In this document: one piece after another, positions 1-7,388 of the stretch
How the letters are laid out: every line of letters begins with the position of its first letter
How positions within the stretch are numbered: position 1 is the stretch's first letter
Assembly (NCBI GenBank): GCA_028684915.1
Contig: JAQUEZ010000021.1
Span: 1 to 53,730 of the forward strand
Reading direction: 5' to 3'
Length of the DNA stretch: 53,730 nt
Origin: Desulfobulbus sp.
GTDB taxonomy: Bacteria > Desulfobacterota > Desulfobulbia > Desulfobulbales > Desulfobulbaceae
Made by a program: the position numbers and the translations under genes
The notes under the pieces: model-generated
What the model saw: only the letters and a program-made list of their open reading frames with translations
The model's database searches: none
Told to the model about the DNA's origin: nothing

Positions 1-94
1 CGGTCCCGACAAAGACTATTTTATTGTCTTCCAATACTTTAGCCCCCGCCACAACAATGATTTCTTGGGCGGTGTAATCCGTTGAAGCTGTCAT
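1..94 (-). CDS. CoA-transferase subunit B (N-terminal 31 residues only)
   Basis: The gene runs off the left edge. Its ATG (complement of 92-94) follows a good Shine-Dalgarno AAGGAG about 5 bases upstream. The visible peptide begins MTASTDYTAQEIIVVAGAK and continues to an FVG motif, which is the usual opening of beta subunits of family I CoA-transferases (glutaconate CoA-transferase B / 3-oxoacid CoA-transferase B type). In this family the B subunit carries the catalytic glutamate, which lies beyond the window. It sits 57 bp downstream of the subunit A gene on the same strand, so the two very likely form one operon and one heteromeric cytoplasmic enzyme. The substrate acid cannot be told from this fragment. 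Confidence 0.8.
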   Translation of the reverse strand, partial: MTASTDYTAQEIIVVAGAKVLEDNKIVFVGT

Positions 95-151
95 GTTGAC
101 TCCTTATCTTTGGGTTCCGAGAAAATTGGTGCAATAACCGAGTTGGTCAAA

Positions 152-1168
152 TCAGGTCAGACGCTCGCAGTGGTGGGCTTCCGCTGCTTTCATTGCCAGC
201 AGTTGATTGACACCAACTTTTTGCAGAAATTCTCCGAAATTCTCGACTCCGTAGATATATTCATCATAATAAGCTTGTAATGCTTCCGGGGCCCCACCTT
301 TGCAAAGTGGCGCAATGCGGCCAAGGAAATCGCGGGTGTGATCGCCGTCAAACCAGTAATGCCGGCGGCAGGCCCCAGGATAGGCACCGTAGGGGACCTC
401 GATGACTGCATCAACAGCAGCAAACGGGATCATGATGTCTTTCGGATTAGTTGTAAGCAGTTCATGGGAAACCAACTGCTCACAGGTAACGATGGTGTGG
501 GCGGATGCCATGGCTATCTCGGCACAGGTTGCATCGGTTCCACGAATGATGCAGTTACCGAATTTATCGGCAGCTTGAACATGAATAAGAGCTACATTGG
601 GATTGCTTGCGGGCAAGAGCGCGATGGGGCGGGAGGTAAACGGACAGTCGATGGTTTTGGTACGGCTGGTGTTTTTGATATCGCCACCCAGAGGTCCACG
701 GGTCGGGATGAAGGGCAACCCCATGGCGCCGGCTTTGAAACGGGCCGACATGTTGTAGTTACTCCAATCCTCGATTTCGAGCAGACCGCGCTCGGCGAGG
801 TAACGCCAAGACGGAGACAGGCCGAAAGCTTCGTGGCCCCAGTAGGCCAGTTCGATGCGTTTAAAGGAAAATTTGTCGGGATTAAGGATCATGGCACCGG
901 CAAAAAGTTCCGGGCCAAGTCCAGCGGATTGAAAGGAAAGAGTAAGGTCTTTGAACCCCTGACGTATTACTTCGTGGCAAATCGCTACGGGCTGGCGGAC
1001 ATTGACAAAGCCACCGATACCTACATTGTCACCGTCCTTGACAAATTTAGAGACAGCCTCTTTCAAGGTCATCCGTTTGTCGCGCATTGACTTGTCTTTT
1101 TTGACAAGTGCTTCCCGCGCTTCGTCGGGTGATAAACCAGTCCAGAACATTTTAGCGTTGTTTTCCAA
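152..1168 (-). CDS. CoA-transferase subunit A, glutaconate CoA-transferase type
   Basis: A 338-residue protein resembling the alpha subunit of glutaconate CoA-transferase-like enzymes, which move CoA between acyl-CoA and a carboxylic acid donor through an enzyme-bound thioester. The N-terminal third carries the glycine-rich family I signature GIGGFVNVRQP (about residues 50-60), followed by the usual alpha/beta CoA-transferase fold; length fits the family (about 320). The reading frame opens with TTG at 1168, preceded by AGAGG about 7 bases upstream. The next in-frame ATG (1150) has no such site, so TTG is preferred. The partner B subunit starts 57 bp downstream. Subunit A lacks the active-site Glu itself, so function depends on the neighbour. 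Substrate unknown; fermentation or aromatic/fatty acid degradation are both possible. Confidence 0.85.
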   Translation of the reverse strand: MENNAKMFWTGLSPDEAREALVKKDKSMRDKRMTLKEAVSKFVKDGDNVGIGGFVNVRQPVAICHEVIRQGFKDLTLSFQSAGLGPELFAGAMILNPDKFSFKRIELAYWGHEAFGLSPSWRYLAERGLLEIEDWSNYNMSARFKAGAMGLPFIPTRGPLGGDIKNTSRTKTIDCPFTSRPIALLPASNPNVALIHVQAADKFGNCIIRGTDATCAEIAMASAHTIVTCEQLVSHELLTTNPKDIMIPFAAVDAVIEVPYGAYPGACRRHYWFDGDHTRDFLGRIAPLCKGGAPEALQAYYDEYIYGVENFGEFLQKVGVNQLLAMKAAEAHHCERLT

Positions 1169-1245
1169 TGTGTTACCTCTTCCTGTCTATCAAGCGTTTT
1201 TGTTGCCCGGTAACCATCATTCAGCCCACCGGGATCCCCCTATAC

Positions 1246-1298
1246 AAAAAAAAGACCGGAAAACAGTAGGTTAAATGCTACTGTTTCGCCGGTCTTTT
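1246..1298 (-). terminator. Intrinsic terminator in the leader of the CoA-transferase operon
   Basis: Read on the minus strand, GACCGGCGAAACAGTAG pairs with CTACTGTTTTCCGGTC around an 8-base loop (one small bulge), immediately followed by eight T. This is a textbook rho-independent terminator. On the plus strand the T-run is shorter, so minus is the likelier direction. It lies 78 bp upstream of the TTG start of the CoA-transferase gene, and there is no minus-strand gene further upstream, so it may act as a leader attenuator or end a short transcript. Confidence 0.75.
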
Positions 1299-1346
1299 CT
1301 CTGACTCGATCGAACACGATTTACTGCAACTCTTGAAAATCTTTCT

Positions 1347-1352
1347 ATCATA
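1347..1352 (-). promoter_or_regulatory. Possible -10 box (TATGAT) ahead of the leader terminator
   Basis: On the minus strand the hexamer TATGAT is one mismatch from the sigma-70 -10 consensus, in an AT-rich stretch. Transcription from here would reach the hairpin at 1298-1246 after roughly 40 bases. No convincing -35 at standard spacing was found, so this is only a candidate. Confidence 0.25.
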
Positions 1353-2137
1353 TATGAGCCAATTTTCCTCAAATGGTTTTACCCTGATTATTCAGGATAA
1401 ATACAGATGATTTGCACATCCACAGGCTTTATGCCCGCCTTTCTTGACTGCAAAGGAAAAACAAGTCTCTTTCGTTGCTGGTACTCTGTTTATTCTGAAA
1501 GGACTGGAGCTACTTCTTTTGTACGACCTCACTGCTTACAAACCTGCTCTGGGAAACCAAGAGCAGTCTATACTAAAAAAAATCGACTTCCTAGAGAAAC
1601 CGATTCACCAATACAAAATCAAAAAGCCTATAACCAGCTAAAACTAAATAACTTTAGGTAGCGTTTTCCTATTTGAGTTTGGCCGTTTTGTCAACAGTAA
1701 AAAAAGAGATAGATTTGTTTATGAATAGATATTCAGTCGTATTTAGTGAGAAAATAGCTAGTTACGCCATGTGTCAGGTTGAGTCGATTTTTTGTCCCCT
1801 GTGCTCGCCTGAACAGAGGCTCTAGATTGGAGTGTATTTAATCCATAAAAATTTCGAAAGTGTTAAAAAATTGTATTGATTAAGCAAGATAGGAGGTTGT
1901 GGCATTGGATATTTTGGTGTACAAGATCTTATTTAACAGTACGCAATGCGAAAAAAAGTTGTGTTGAGCCATTTTTTTTGCATCCTCAATGCCCGAGATT
2001 CAATTTTGACCTTGTGGTCATGTTCTTCTGGGTATTCTCTCCCCCAAGCGTGCTGCTTACCCCCCATGCCTGTTTTCTTCTTTGGCATATGAGCAGGGTT
2101 TAAACCCTATCATCAATACATTCAAAGGAGTGCTCGG
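1353..2137. other. Gene-free AT-rich intergenic region
   Basis: About 785 bases between the minus-strand CoA-transferase operon leader and the plus-strand adenosyltransferase gene. Base composition is clearly more AT-rich than the flanking genes. Short open frames occur on both strands but none shows a ribosome-binding site together with a recognisable protein. I looked for a cobalamin riboswitch ahead of the adenosyltransferase and saw no B12-box-like motif. Confidence 0.5.
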
Positions 2138-2707
2138 ATGAAAGTGTACACTGGTGGTGGTGACAAAGGTAAAACAAGCCTCTTTTCAGGCGAACGGGTT
2201 CCTAAGCACCATATCAGAATCGACTCATACGGCGATCTTGATGAACTCAACTCAATTTTAGGCGCGGTCATTTCCTATCTTCCTGAAAATGAAAAAGCTG
2301 TCCTTGAGGATCTGGAAGGGATTCAATCCAATTTATTTTTAGCCGGTGCCTGGCTTGCAACAACCCCGAACTCCTCTGCAACCGGTTATCTGACAACCTT
2401 GCCGGCAAATGTTGCCAAGGATTTGGAAAAACGCATAGACACCCTCTCTGAAGTATTGCCGATCTTGAAAGAATTCATCCTTCCCGGTGGAAAACCGGTC
2501 GCCGCCTGGGCCCATGTTGCGCGAACCGTTTGTCGTCGTTGCGAACGACGTCTGACGGAACTGATAGAGGTCTCTAACGAAGCCGGAGAAAGCGAGTTGG
2601 CGATTATTCAGATTTATCTTAATCGTTTATCGGACTATCTGTTTGTATTGGCGCGGTACTTAAACCAGGCACTGGGCACCCCTGACAACACCTGGAAGAA
2701 AAAGTAA
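2138..2707 (+). CDS. Cob(I)alamin adenosyltransferase, PduO type
   Basis: Transfers the 5'-deoxyadenosyl group of ATP to cob(I)alamin or cobyrinic acid diamide, making coenzyme B12. The 189-residue length and the N-terminal ATP-binding motif TGGGDKGKTSLF (residues 5-16), the YGDLDELNS motif (31-39) and the C-terminal-half RTVCRRCERR motif are hallmarks of PduO-type enzymes, as opposed to CobA-type P-loop enzymes. The ATG has AAAGGAG eight bases upstream. Its stop codon TAA overlaps the ATG of the next gene (TAATG), so the two are translationally coupled. The downstream partner is a flavin-dependent reductase; since cobalamin must be reduced to Co(I) before adenosylation, a role of the partner as reductase is an attractive but unproved inference. 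Confidence 0.92.
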   Translation: MKVYTGGGDKGKTSLFSGERVPKHHIRIDSYGDLDELNSILGAVISYLPENEKAVLEDLEGIQSNLFLAGAWLATTPNSSATGYLTTLPANVAKDLEKRIDTLSEVLPILKEFILPGGKPVAAWAHVARTVCRRCERRLTELIEVSNEAGESELAIIQIYLNRLSDYLFVLARYLNQALGTPDNTWKKK

Positions 2708-3375
2708 TGACTATGGTTGTAGCAGAACATTCGGTTACCATCTTGGGGCGAAAATGGCTGAATGAGGAGACCTTCGAGTTGATTTGTACCCGGCCCGAAG
2801 GATTCGAATTCGTTGCTGGACAGCATGTTTCCATGCGCTACCAGGGGAATGAGCGGGAGTATACCATTCTTTCGATTCCCTCCGCCGATTCGCTTTATTT
2901 TCTTATCAAACGAATTGACCAGGGGCGATTGAGCAGCATTCTGGCTGATCTTAACCCGGGAAGCGAACTCTCGATCAGTAAGGCCAAAGGCTATCTGATT
3001 CATCGAGTGTCAGATCGTCCGATATTTTTTGTCGGAACCGGGGTTGGCATTGCGCCGTTTGTGTCGATGGCCGCTGCAGGGGTGCGCAATTTCACCTTGC
3101 TCCACGGGGCAAGAGATGTTGCTGGGTTGTTTTACCGCCAAGATCTGGTTGTCGCGGCTACTCGCTATATCCCCTGTGTTTCCGGCCAGATCAAGCCGGG
3201 GACCAATGTTCTGGACCTACACCGCGGCTATGTTACCGACTATGTCGATCGTTATCTCAAGCCGGGAGCCTATGATTTTTATCTTTGTGGCTCACGGGCC
3301 ATGATTCATGATATGACCCATCTGCTCGATCAGCACTACCCTGAAACGCGGATCTATAGCGAAGCATTCAATTAA
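2707..3375 (+). CDS. FAD/NAD(P)-binding oxidoreductase, ferredoxin reductase-like
   Basis: A 222-residue soluble flavoprotein of the ferredoxin-NADP reductase superfamily. Visible signatures are the FAD-binding REYTILS motif (R50-Y52-T/S), the NAD(P)-binding GTGVGIAPF loop (110-118) and an LCGS motif near residue 195 that lines the nicotinamide site. It has no cysteine-rich C-terminal segment, so it lacks the [2Fe-2S] cluster of DHODH electron-transfer subunits and NfnA. The gene begins inside the stop codon of the cobalamin adenosyltransferase gene, indicating translational coupling. It could supply electrons for cob(II)alamin reduction, or serve ferredoxin/flavodoxin; the sequence alone does not decide. 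Confidence 0.8.
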   Translation: MTMVVAEHSVTILGRKWLNEETFELICTRPEGFEFVAGQHVSMRYQGNEREYTILSIPSADSLYFLIKRIDQGRLSSILADLNPGSELSISKAKGYLIHRVSDRPIFFVGTGVGIAPFVSMAAAGVRNFTLLHGARDVAGLFYRQDLVVAATRYIPCVSGQIKPGTNVLDLHRGYVTDYVDRYLKPGAYDFYLCGSRAMIHDMTHLLDQHYPETRIYSEAFN

Positions 3376-3383
3376 GAGGAACA

Positions 3384-3410
3384 GCAGGGACTGGTTACAT
3401 CAGGCCCTGC
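3384..3410. terminator. Hairpin between two convergent genes
   Basis: GCAGGG pairs with CCCTGC, extended by an inner CTG/CAG, around a short loop. It lies just past the stop of the FNR-like gene and runs into the last codons of the opposing glutamate-synthase-like gene. There is no T-run on either side, so it may only slow or protect transcript ends. Confidence 0.35.
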
Positions 3411-4771
3411 ATATACCGATGCATGGATTCTGCGGCATCAAGGCCTTGACAGACAGCCTTGGCCACGGTCTGTGGCCCAAGCACCGTGTCGCCACCGGCA
3501 AAAATCCATTCAACACTGGTCTGGAGAGTGACTGGGTCAACCACATAGGTGCCGCGTGGGGTGATTTCCACTGGAACGGTTCCATCGTGGACCGGAATAA
3601 CCTTCTGCCCCACCGCGCCAATCAGGGCATCCGCCTCTAGTATAAATTCCGAACCGGGCAACGGTCTGGGGACACAGCGGCCAGTAAAATCCCGTTCACC
3701 AAGCTCCATGCGAATGCATTCCACCCCGGTCAGTTGGCCGCCATTGGAGAGGATGCGGGTTGGTGCCACCAGAAAGTGAAGTTTTACCCCTTCTTCCTCA
3801 ACATGGTGCACCTCCACCCGAGATGCGGGCATTTCCTCCCGGGTGCGGCGGTAAAGAATACTCACATCCTTCCACCCCGAACGAAGCGCAACCCTGGCGA
3901 CGTCGATAGCCACATTGCCACCACCTACCACCAGGACCCGGTCCCCCAGGGCGATTTCACGGCCAGTAAGGACCTGGCCCAGATAGTCAACCCCGGATAT
4001 CACCCCTTCAATTTCTGTTTCACCTGCCAAGCCCAAACGTTTACTCTCGTAGGCCCCGATGCCAAGAAAGACGGAGGCGTAGCCTTGCTCACGCAACTCA
4101 GAGAGGGTCAGGTCGCGGCCTACAGTGATGCCTGTCTTGACGTTGACACCGCACTGCTGCAAGGCATAAAGCTCGGCGCCGATGATGTTGCGCGGCAAAC
4201 GGTAATTAGGAATGCCGACGCTCAACATGCCGCCGAACACCGGCAGGGACTCAAAGATGGTGCAACTGTAGCCTTTATGGGAGAGGGCGTGGGCCACTGT
4301 GATCCCGGCCGGTCCAGAGCCAATGACTGCCACCTTGCTGCCGTTTTTCGGCGCACAGCGGGGAGAAAGGTTTTTACCGTTAATGATCATCCAGTCGGCG
4401 AGAAACCGCTCCAACAGGCCGATGGCCACCGGCGAATCTTTTTTGGTGCGGATACAGGCGCCTTCGCATTGAAATTCATGCGGACAGACCCGGGAACAGA
4501 TAGAGGGCATAGAACTGGTTTCGCGGATGGTCCAGTAGGCCTGTTCGAACTTATGCTCCCGCAACAGGGCGATAAAACGAGGGATATCGTTGCCGATTGG
4601 GCACCCCATAACGCAAGGCGGTTTGCGGCATTGGAGGCAGCGTTGTGCCTCGGTCAGTGCGGTGGTCTCATCAAATCCTTTAGATACTTCATCAAAATTA
4701 TCAAGACGTTCCTGGGCGTTTAATTCACGCGGCTGCTGCCTGGGTATTGCCAGTTGTTCCTTGATGTGCAT
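3395..4771 (-). CDS. gltA: NADPH-dependent glutamate synthase, stand-alone GltA type (FAD/FeS)
   Basis: A 458-residue member of the glutamate synthase small subunit (GltD) family, of the length and N-terminal pattern of the so-called homotetrameric NADPH-GltA group. The N-terminus carries Cys45, 48, 53, 57 and then Cys92, 96, 102, 106, ligands for two low-potential [4Fe-4S] clusters. An FAD-binding GSGPAG motif (about residue 150) and an NADPH-binding VVGGGNVAIDVAR motif (about 290) follow. It acts in the cytoplasm, moving electrons between NADPH and a partner. The large glutaminase-type subunit is not in this window. The same fold serves as NfnB in electron-bifurcating transhydrogenase and as sulfide dehydrogenase SudA, and those remain alternatives. 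The ATG has AAGGAT upstream. Confidence 0.85.
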   Translation of the reverse strand: MHIKEQLAIPRQQPRELNAQERLDNFDEVSKGFDETTALTEAQRCLQCRKPPCVMGCPIGNDIPRFIALLREHKFEQAYWTIRETSSMPSICSRVCPHEFQCEGACIRTKKDSPVAIGLLERFLADWMIINGKNLSPRCAPKNGSKVAVIGSGPAGITVAHALSHKGYSCTIFESLPVFGGMLSVGIPNYRLPRNIIGAELYALQQCGVNVKTGITVGRDLTLSELREQGYASVFLGIGAYESKRLGLAGETEIEGVISGVDYLGQVLTGREIALGDRVLVVGGGNVAIDVARVALRSGWKDVSILYRRTREEMPASRVEVHHVEEEGVKLHFLVAPTRILSNGGQLTGVECIRMELGERDFTGRCVPRPLPGSEFILEADALIGAVGQKVIPVHDGTVPVEITPRGTYVVDPVTLQTSVEWIFAGGDTVLGPQTVAKAVCQGLDAAESMHRYMQGLM

Positions 4772-5082
4772 ATACGTATCCTTATTTTAGTTGAGAAGAT
4801 TTACTAATATGTAACAGCTCCTCACGAGAGAGGCAACAGGGAAGCTCTGTGGTGTCCTGTATTCGGATCTCCTTGCATTTTTCAGGGTGAACCGGTAAGT
4901 CCAACAACCTGAGTGGTGGGGGTTGGCTCGCGGTATGCTTTGGTCTGCCCACGGTTGGTTGACACCATTGTCGTTCTTGGTAAAAGGTTCAATCGTGTGG
5001 TTTCCAGATGCCTCGCCGACTGTTTGGGGATGGCATGTTTTTTTCGACCTGAGCCCGGCTTGTTATTTTTGGGGGGGAATGC
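4772..5082. other. Divergent promoter region
   Basis: This 311-bp gap separates the minus-strand gltA-like gene from the plus-strand geranylgeranyl-reductase-like gene and must hold both promoters. I could not assign convincing -35/-10 pairs. A G-rich Shine-Dalgarno (GGGGGGGAA) closes the region just before the ATG at 5083. Confidence 0.4.
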
Positions 5083-6114
5083 ATGGAGCGAGCGGATGTG
5101 CTGGTTGTCGGCGGTGGCCCAGGTGGGCTGGCCTGTGCGACATTGCTGGCACAAAAAGGGGTAAAGGTCGTTCTGATTGAACGTAAGCCGGTGATTGGTC
5201 CCAAGGTTTGCGCCGGAGGTATCACTTGGCATGGGCTGATCAATCTGCTTCCGGAAACTCTGATCGAGCGAGCCTTTCCTGAGCAGAGCATCTGTTCTGA
5301 TCGTCAGCACTTGGTTATTCGGGAGTCTAATCCGATTATCGCCACCATCTCCCGGGAAAATCTGGGGCAATGGATGGCCAAGGAAGCGCAAAAGGCTGGG
5401 GTGTGCATTCGTACCGCAACGCGTCTGATCACCTGCACGCAACATGAAGCCACTGTTGAAACCGAGGGCAGGGGACAGATGACCCTGCATTTCTCGCATT
5501 TGGTTGGCGCAGACGGCGCCAATAGCCGGGTCAGGAAACTGCTCGCAGTGCCCACCGAGTTGGGCGGCCTTGGTTTGAATGCAATGATTGATGGCAGTTT
5601 CCCCCGGATGGAGTGGCACCTGCGCCCGGCATTGTTTGGCTCTGGCTACGCCTGGATCTTTCCCCATGCCGACAAGTGTTCGGTGGGGGCCTATGCTGAC
5701 CAGTCCTTATTTTCAGCCACCCATTTAAAAACGCAACTCCTGCACTGGTGCGGCGAGCAAAAACTATCCCTGGAACCAGGGGCAATTCGCGCGGGCTTGG
5801 TAAACTACGATTATCGAGGCGTTCGGTTTGCAAAAGGCTTCCTGGTCGGCGACGCCGCCGGTCTTGCCTCCGGCCTCACCGGTGAAGGGATCTATCCGGC
5901 CTTGATATCCGGCCAGGTGGTGGCGAGGATGATTCTTGATCCGCATTATCCCGCATTGGAGCTTAAGCGGCTAGTCCGCAGGCACCAACAGCATCGGCAA
6001 ATGGTCCAGTTGGCCGGTCGATATCCCCGTCTGGGCAGTCTGTTGACAGAAGCTTTGCTGGTTTTGCTGCGATGGCATATTATCGACTTCCATAAACTGG
6101 AAATGGCAGATTAA
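5083..6114 (+). CDS. Geranylgeranyl reductase family flavoprotein
   Basis: A 343-residue FAD-dependent oxidoreductase of the geranylgeranyl reductase / FixC-like superfamily, whose members saturate isoprenoid double bonds or otherwise use FAD on hydrophobic substrates. It begins with the dinucleotide-binding VVGGGPGGLACA motif (residues 8-19), has ERKPVIGPKVCAGG at the first beta-alpha junction, a central GADGANSRVR (the second FAD motif) and a GDAAGLASGLTGEGIYPAL motif near residue 260, all typical of the family. Length is near that of bacterial members. A plausible role is reduction of the side chain of menaquinone or another polyprenyl chain, but no substrate is shown. The ATG follows a long G-run. 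The next gene is a small cytochrome on the same strand, 72 bp on. Confidence 0.8.
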   Translation: MERADVLVVGGGPGGLACATLLAQKGVKVVLIERKPVIGPKVCAGGITWHGLINLLPETLIERAFPEQSICSDRQHLVIRESNPIIATISRENLGQWMAKEAQKAGVCIRTATRLITCTQHEATVETEGRGQMTLHFSHLVGADGANSRVRKLLAVPTELGGLGLNAMIDGSFPRMEWHLRPALFGSGYAWIFPHADKCSVGAYADQSLFSATHLKTQLLHWCGEQKLSLEPGAIRAGLVNYDYRGVRFAKGFLVGDAAGLASGLTGEGIYPALISGQVVARMILDPHYPALELKRLVRRHQQHRQMVQLAGRYPRLGSLLTEALLVLLRWHIIDFHKLEMAD

Positions 6115-6186
6115 TAAGGTGCATCTTTTTGTCTCCCCTGTTGTGTGTAGAGCTTGTTGCGCACCTGTACCCATCTTAAAAGTCCT

Positions 6187-6447
6187 ATGACCAAATCAAC
6201 AAAACGTCTTCTTGCCAATGTGCTGTTTGTTGCTGTCTGTGGCGGTATCCTTTACTTTCTTCTGGATGCTCCTCCGGAAACAACCAAACCGTTACCCCAC
6301 GACGACAACCATCAGCGGTTTATGACCATGAAGAAAAAAGAGGCGGAAAAATTTTGCGAAAGCTGTCATGCTCCTGGCAAAGAGGCGCCTTTACCGGAAA
6401 GTCATCCCCCGAAATACCGGTGTCTGTTTTGTCATAAACGCATCTGA
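6187..6447 (+). CDS. Small membrane-anchored di-heme c-type cytochrome
   Basis: An 86-residue protein with a basic N-terminus, one hydrophobic helix (about residues 8-26) that would be a membrane anchor or uncleaved signal, and two heme-binding CXXCH motifs, CESCH (57-61) and CLFCH (79-83). With further histidines at 38, 42 and 73 available as axial ligands, it should carry two periplasmic c-type hemes. ATG at 6187 is chosen because translation from it starts a proper signal-anchor; the Shine-Dalgarno is weak. It could shuttle electrons between the quinone pool and periplasmic partners. The gene sits 12 bp upstream of the PpsR-like gene, so they are probably co-transcribed. I do not recognise a specific family. 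Confidence 0.75.
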   Translation: MTKSTKRLLANVLFVAVCGGILYFLLDAPPETTKPLPHDDNHQRFMTMKKKEAEKFCESCHAPGKEAPLPESHPPKYRCLFCHKRI

Positions 6448-6459
6448 GAGGAGATCCCC

Positions 6460-7317
6460 ATGGCCACTATTCCCCAAGACGTCTACTATGTTTCCGGTTC
6501 AACCGCCATTCTCGCCGAGGATATGGGCAAGGCCCTGTTGGCGCAGTTTCAGGGGATCCGATTCCGAGAAGAAAAAATTCCTTTCATCCATACCCCGGAT
6601 GACGCCCGTAAGGCCCTTGGTCACATTATTCAGCAGTGCGAAGGTAATCCGCCCTTGGTGTTCTGCACCATCATGGACCAGGAGACCCGCGATGTGTTCA
6701 ACTGTCCACAGGTTCGTTTTTTTGATATTTTTCTCAACACGCTGGAACTCCTCGAGCAGGCACTTGGTACTCCAGCACTGCGGGAACCCGGTTATTCCCG
6801 CCATTTTACTCTTTCCAAGATGAACAAGCGGGTTGATGCGATTCATTTTTCCCTAGAGCATGACGATGGTACCCGGCCGGCTGAGTACGATGAGGCTGAA
6901 ATTATCCTCATAGGCGTGTCTCGATCCGGAAAAACCCCGGTCAGTATTTACCTTGCCACTCACATGGAGCTCAAATCGGCTAACTTCCCGCTCACCGAAG
7001 ATCATCTCCACCAGCATGAACTACCTCAGGAAATTGTTCGCAACCACAAACGGGCAGTGGGATTGACTTGTTCTCCGCAATATCTGCACACCATTCGTGA
7101 AAAACGCTATGCCGGTTCTACCTACGCGAGCCTTGCCACCTGCACCCGTGAGTTGCAACAGGCCAAACAGCTGTATATGCGTCATAACCTCAAGGTCCTC
7201 AACGTGGAAGGGCGTTCAATTGAAGAAATAGCGGTCCAGGCCATTCAGGCAATCGGTCTCCAAAAAAAGAACGGGCCCCGTCCACGCCCTCGCCCTCTCT
7301 CCCGTAGCAGGCACTAA
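6460..7317 (+). CDS. ppsR: PpsR-type bifunctional kinase/pyrophosphorylase (PEP synthase or PPDK regulator)
   Basis: A 285-residue protein of the DUF299 family. Known members reversibly inactivate phosphoenolpyruvate synthetase or pyruvate phosphate dikinase by ADP-dependent phosphorylation and Pi-dependent dephosphorylation of a threonine next to the catalytic histidine. The P-loop GVSRSGKTP (from G152) and the following SIYLA segment are diagnostic, and length is normal (about 270-285). It acts in the cytoplasm. The start ATG has GAGAGGAG seven bases upstream. The C-terminus ends in a short Arg/Pro-rich tail not needed for the fold. The target kinase (PPDK or PEP synthase) is not in this window, so which of the two it regulates is unknown. 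Confidence 0.88.
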   Translation: MATIPQDVYYVSGSTAILAEDMGKALLAQFQGIRFREEKIPFIHTPDDARKALGHIIQQCEGNPPLVFCTIMDQETRDVFNCPQVRFFDIFLNTLELLEQALGTPALREPGYSRHFTLSKMNKRVDAIHFSLEHDDGTRPAEYDEAEIILIGVSRSGKTPVSIYLATHMELKSANFPLTEDHLHQHELPQEIVRNHKRAVGLTCSPQYLHTIREKRYAGSTYASLATCTRELQQAKQLYMRHNLKVLNVEGRSIEEIAVQAIQAIGLQKKNGPRPRPRPLSRSRH

Positions 7318-7388
7318 ACGCTGCACCCGCCTCGCTCACTCGCTCAATTCACCCCCCCCTGTCGATAAATAGGATATTCTCTCTAGTT

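Noticed and set aside
338..1090. 250-codon frame on the plus strand opposite the CoA-transferase gene
   Set aside because: It mirrors the real minus-strand gene, has no recognisable domain or Shine-Dalgarno, and its amino-acid pattern is that of an antisense frame.
1876..2103. 75-codon frame upstream of the adenosyltransferase
   Set aside because: Cys/Phe/Pro-rich random-looking sequence, no Shine-Dalgarno and in an AT-rich gap.
2707..4771. FNR-like protein and GltA-like protein as an NfnAB electron-bifurcating pair
   Set aside because: The two genes converge instead of forming an operon, and the FNR-like protein has no [2Fe-2S] cysteines as expected in NfnA.
4882..5667. 261-codon minus-strand frame opposite the geranylgeranyl-reductase-like gene
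   Set aside because: Antisense shadow; the plus-strand gene has its FAD motifs and a Shine-Dalgarno.
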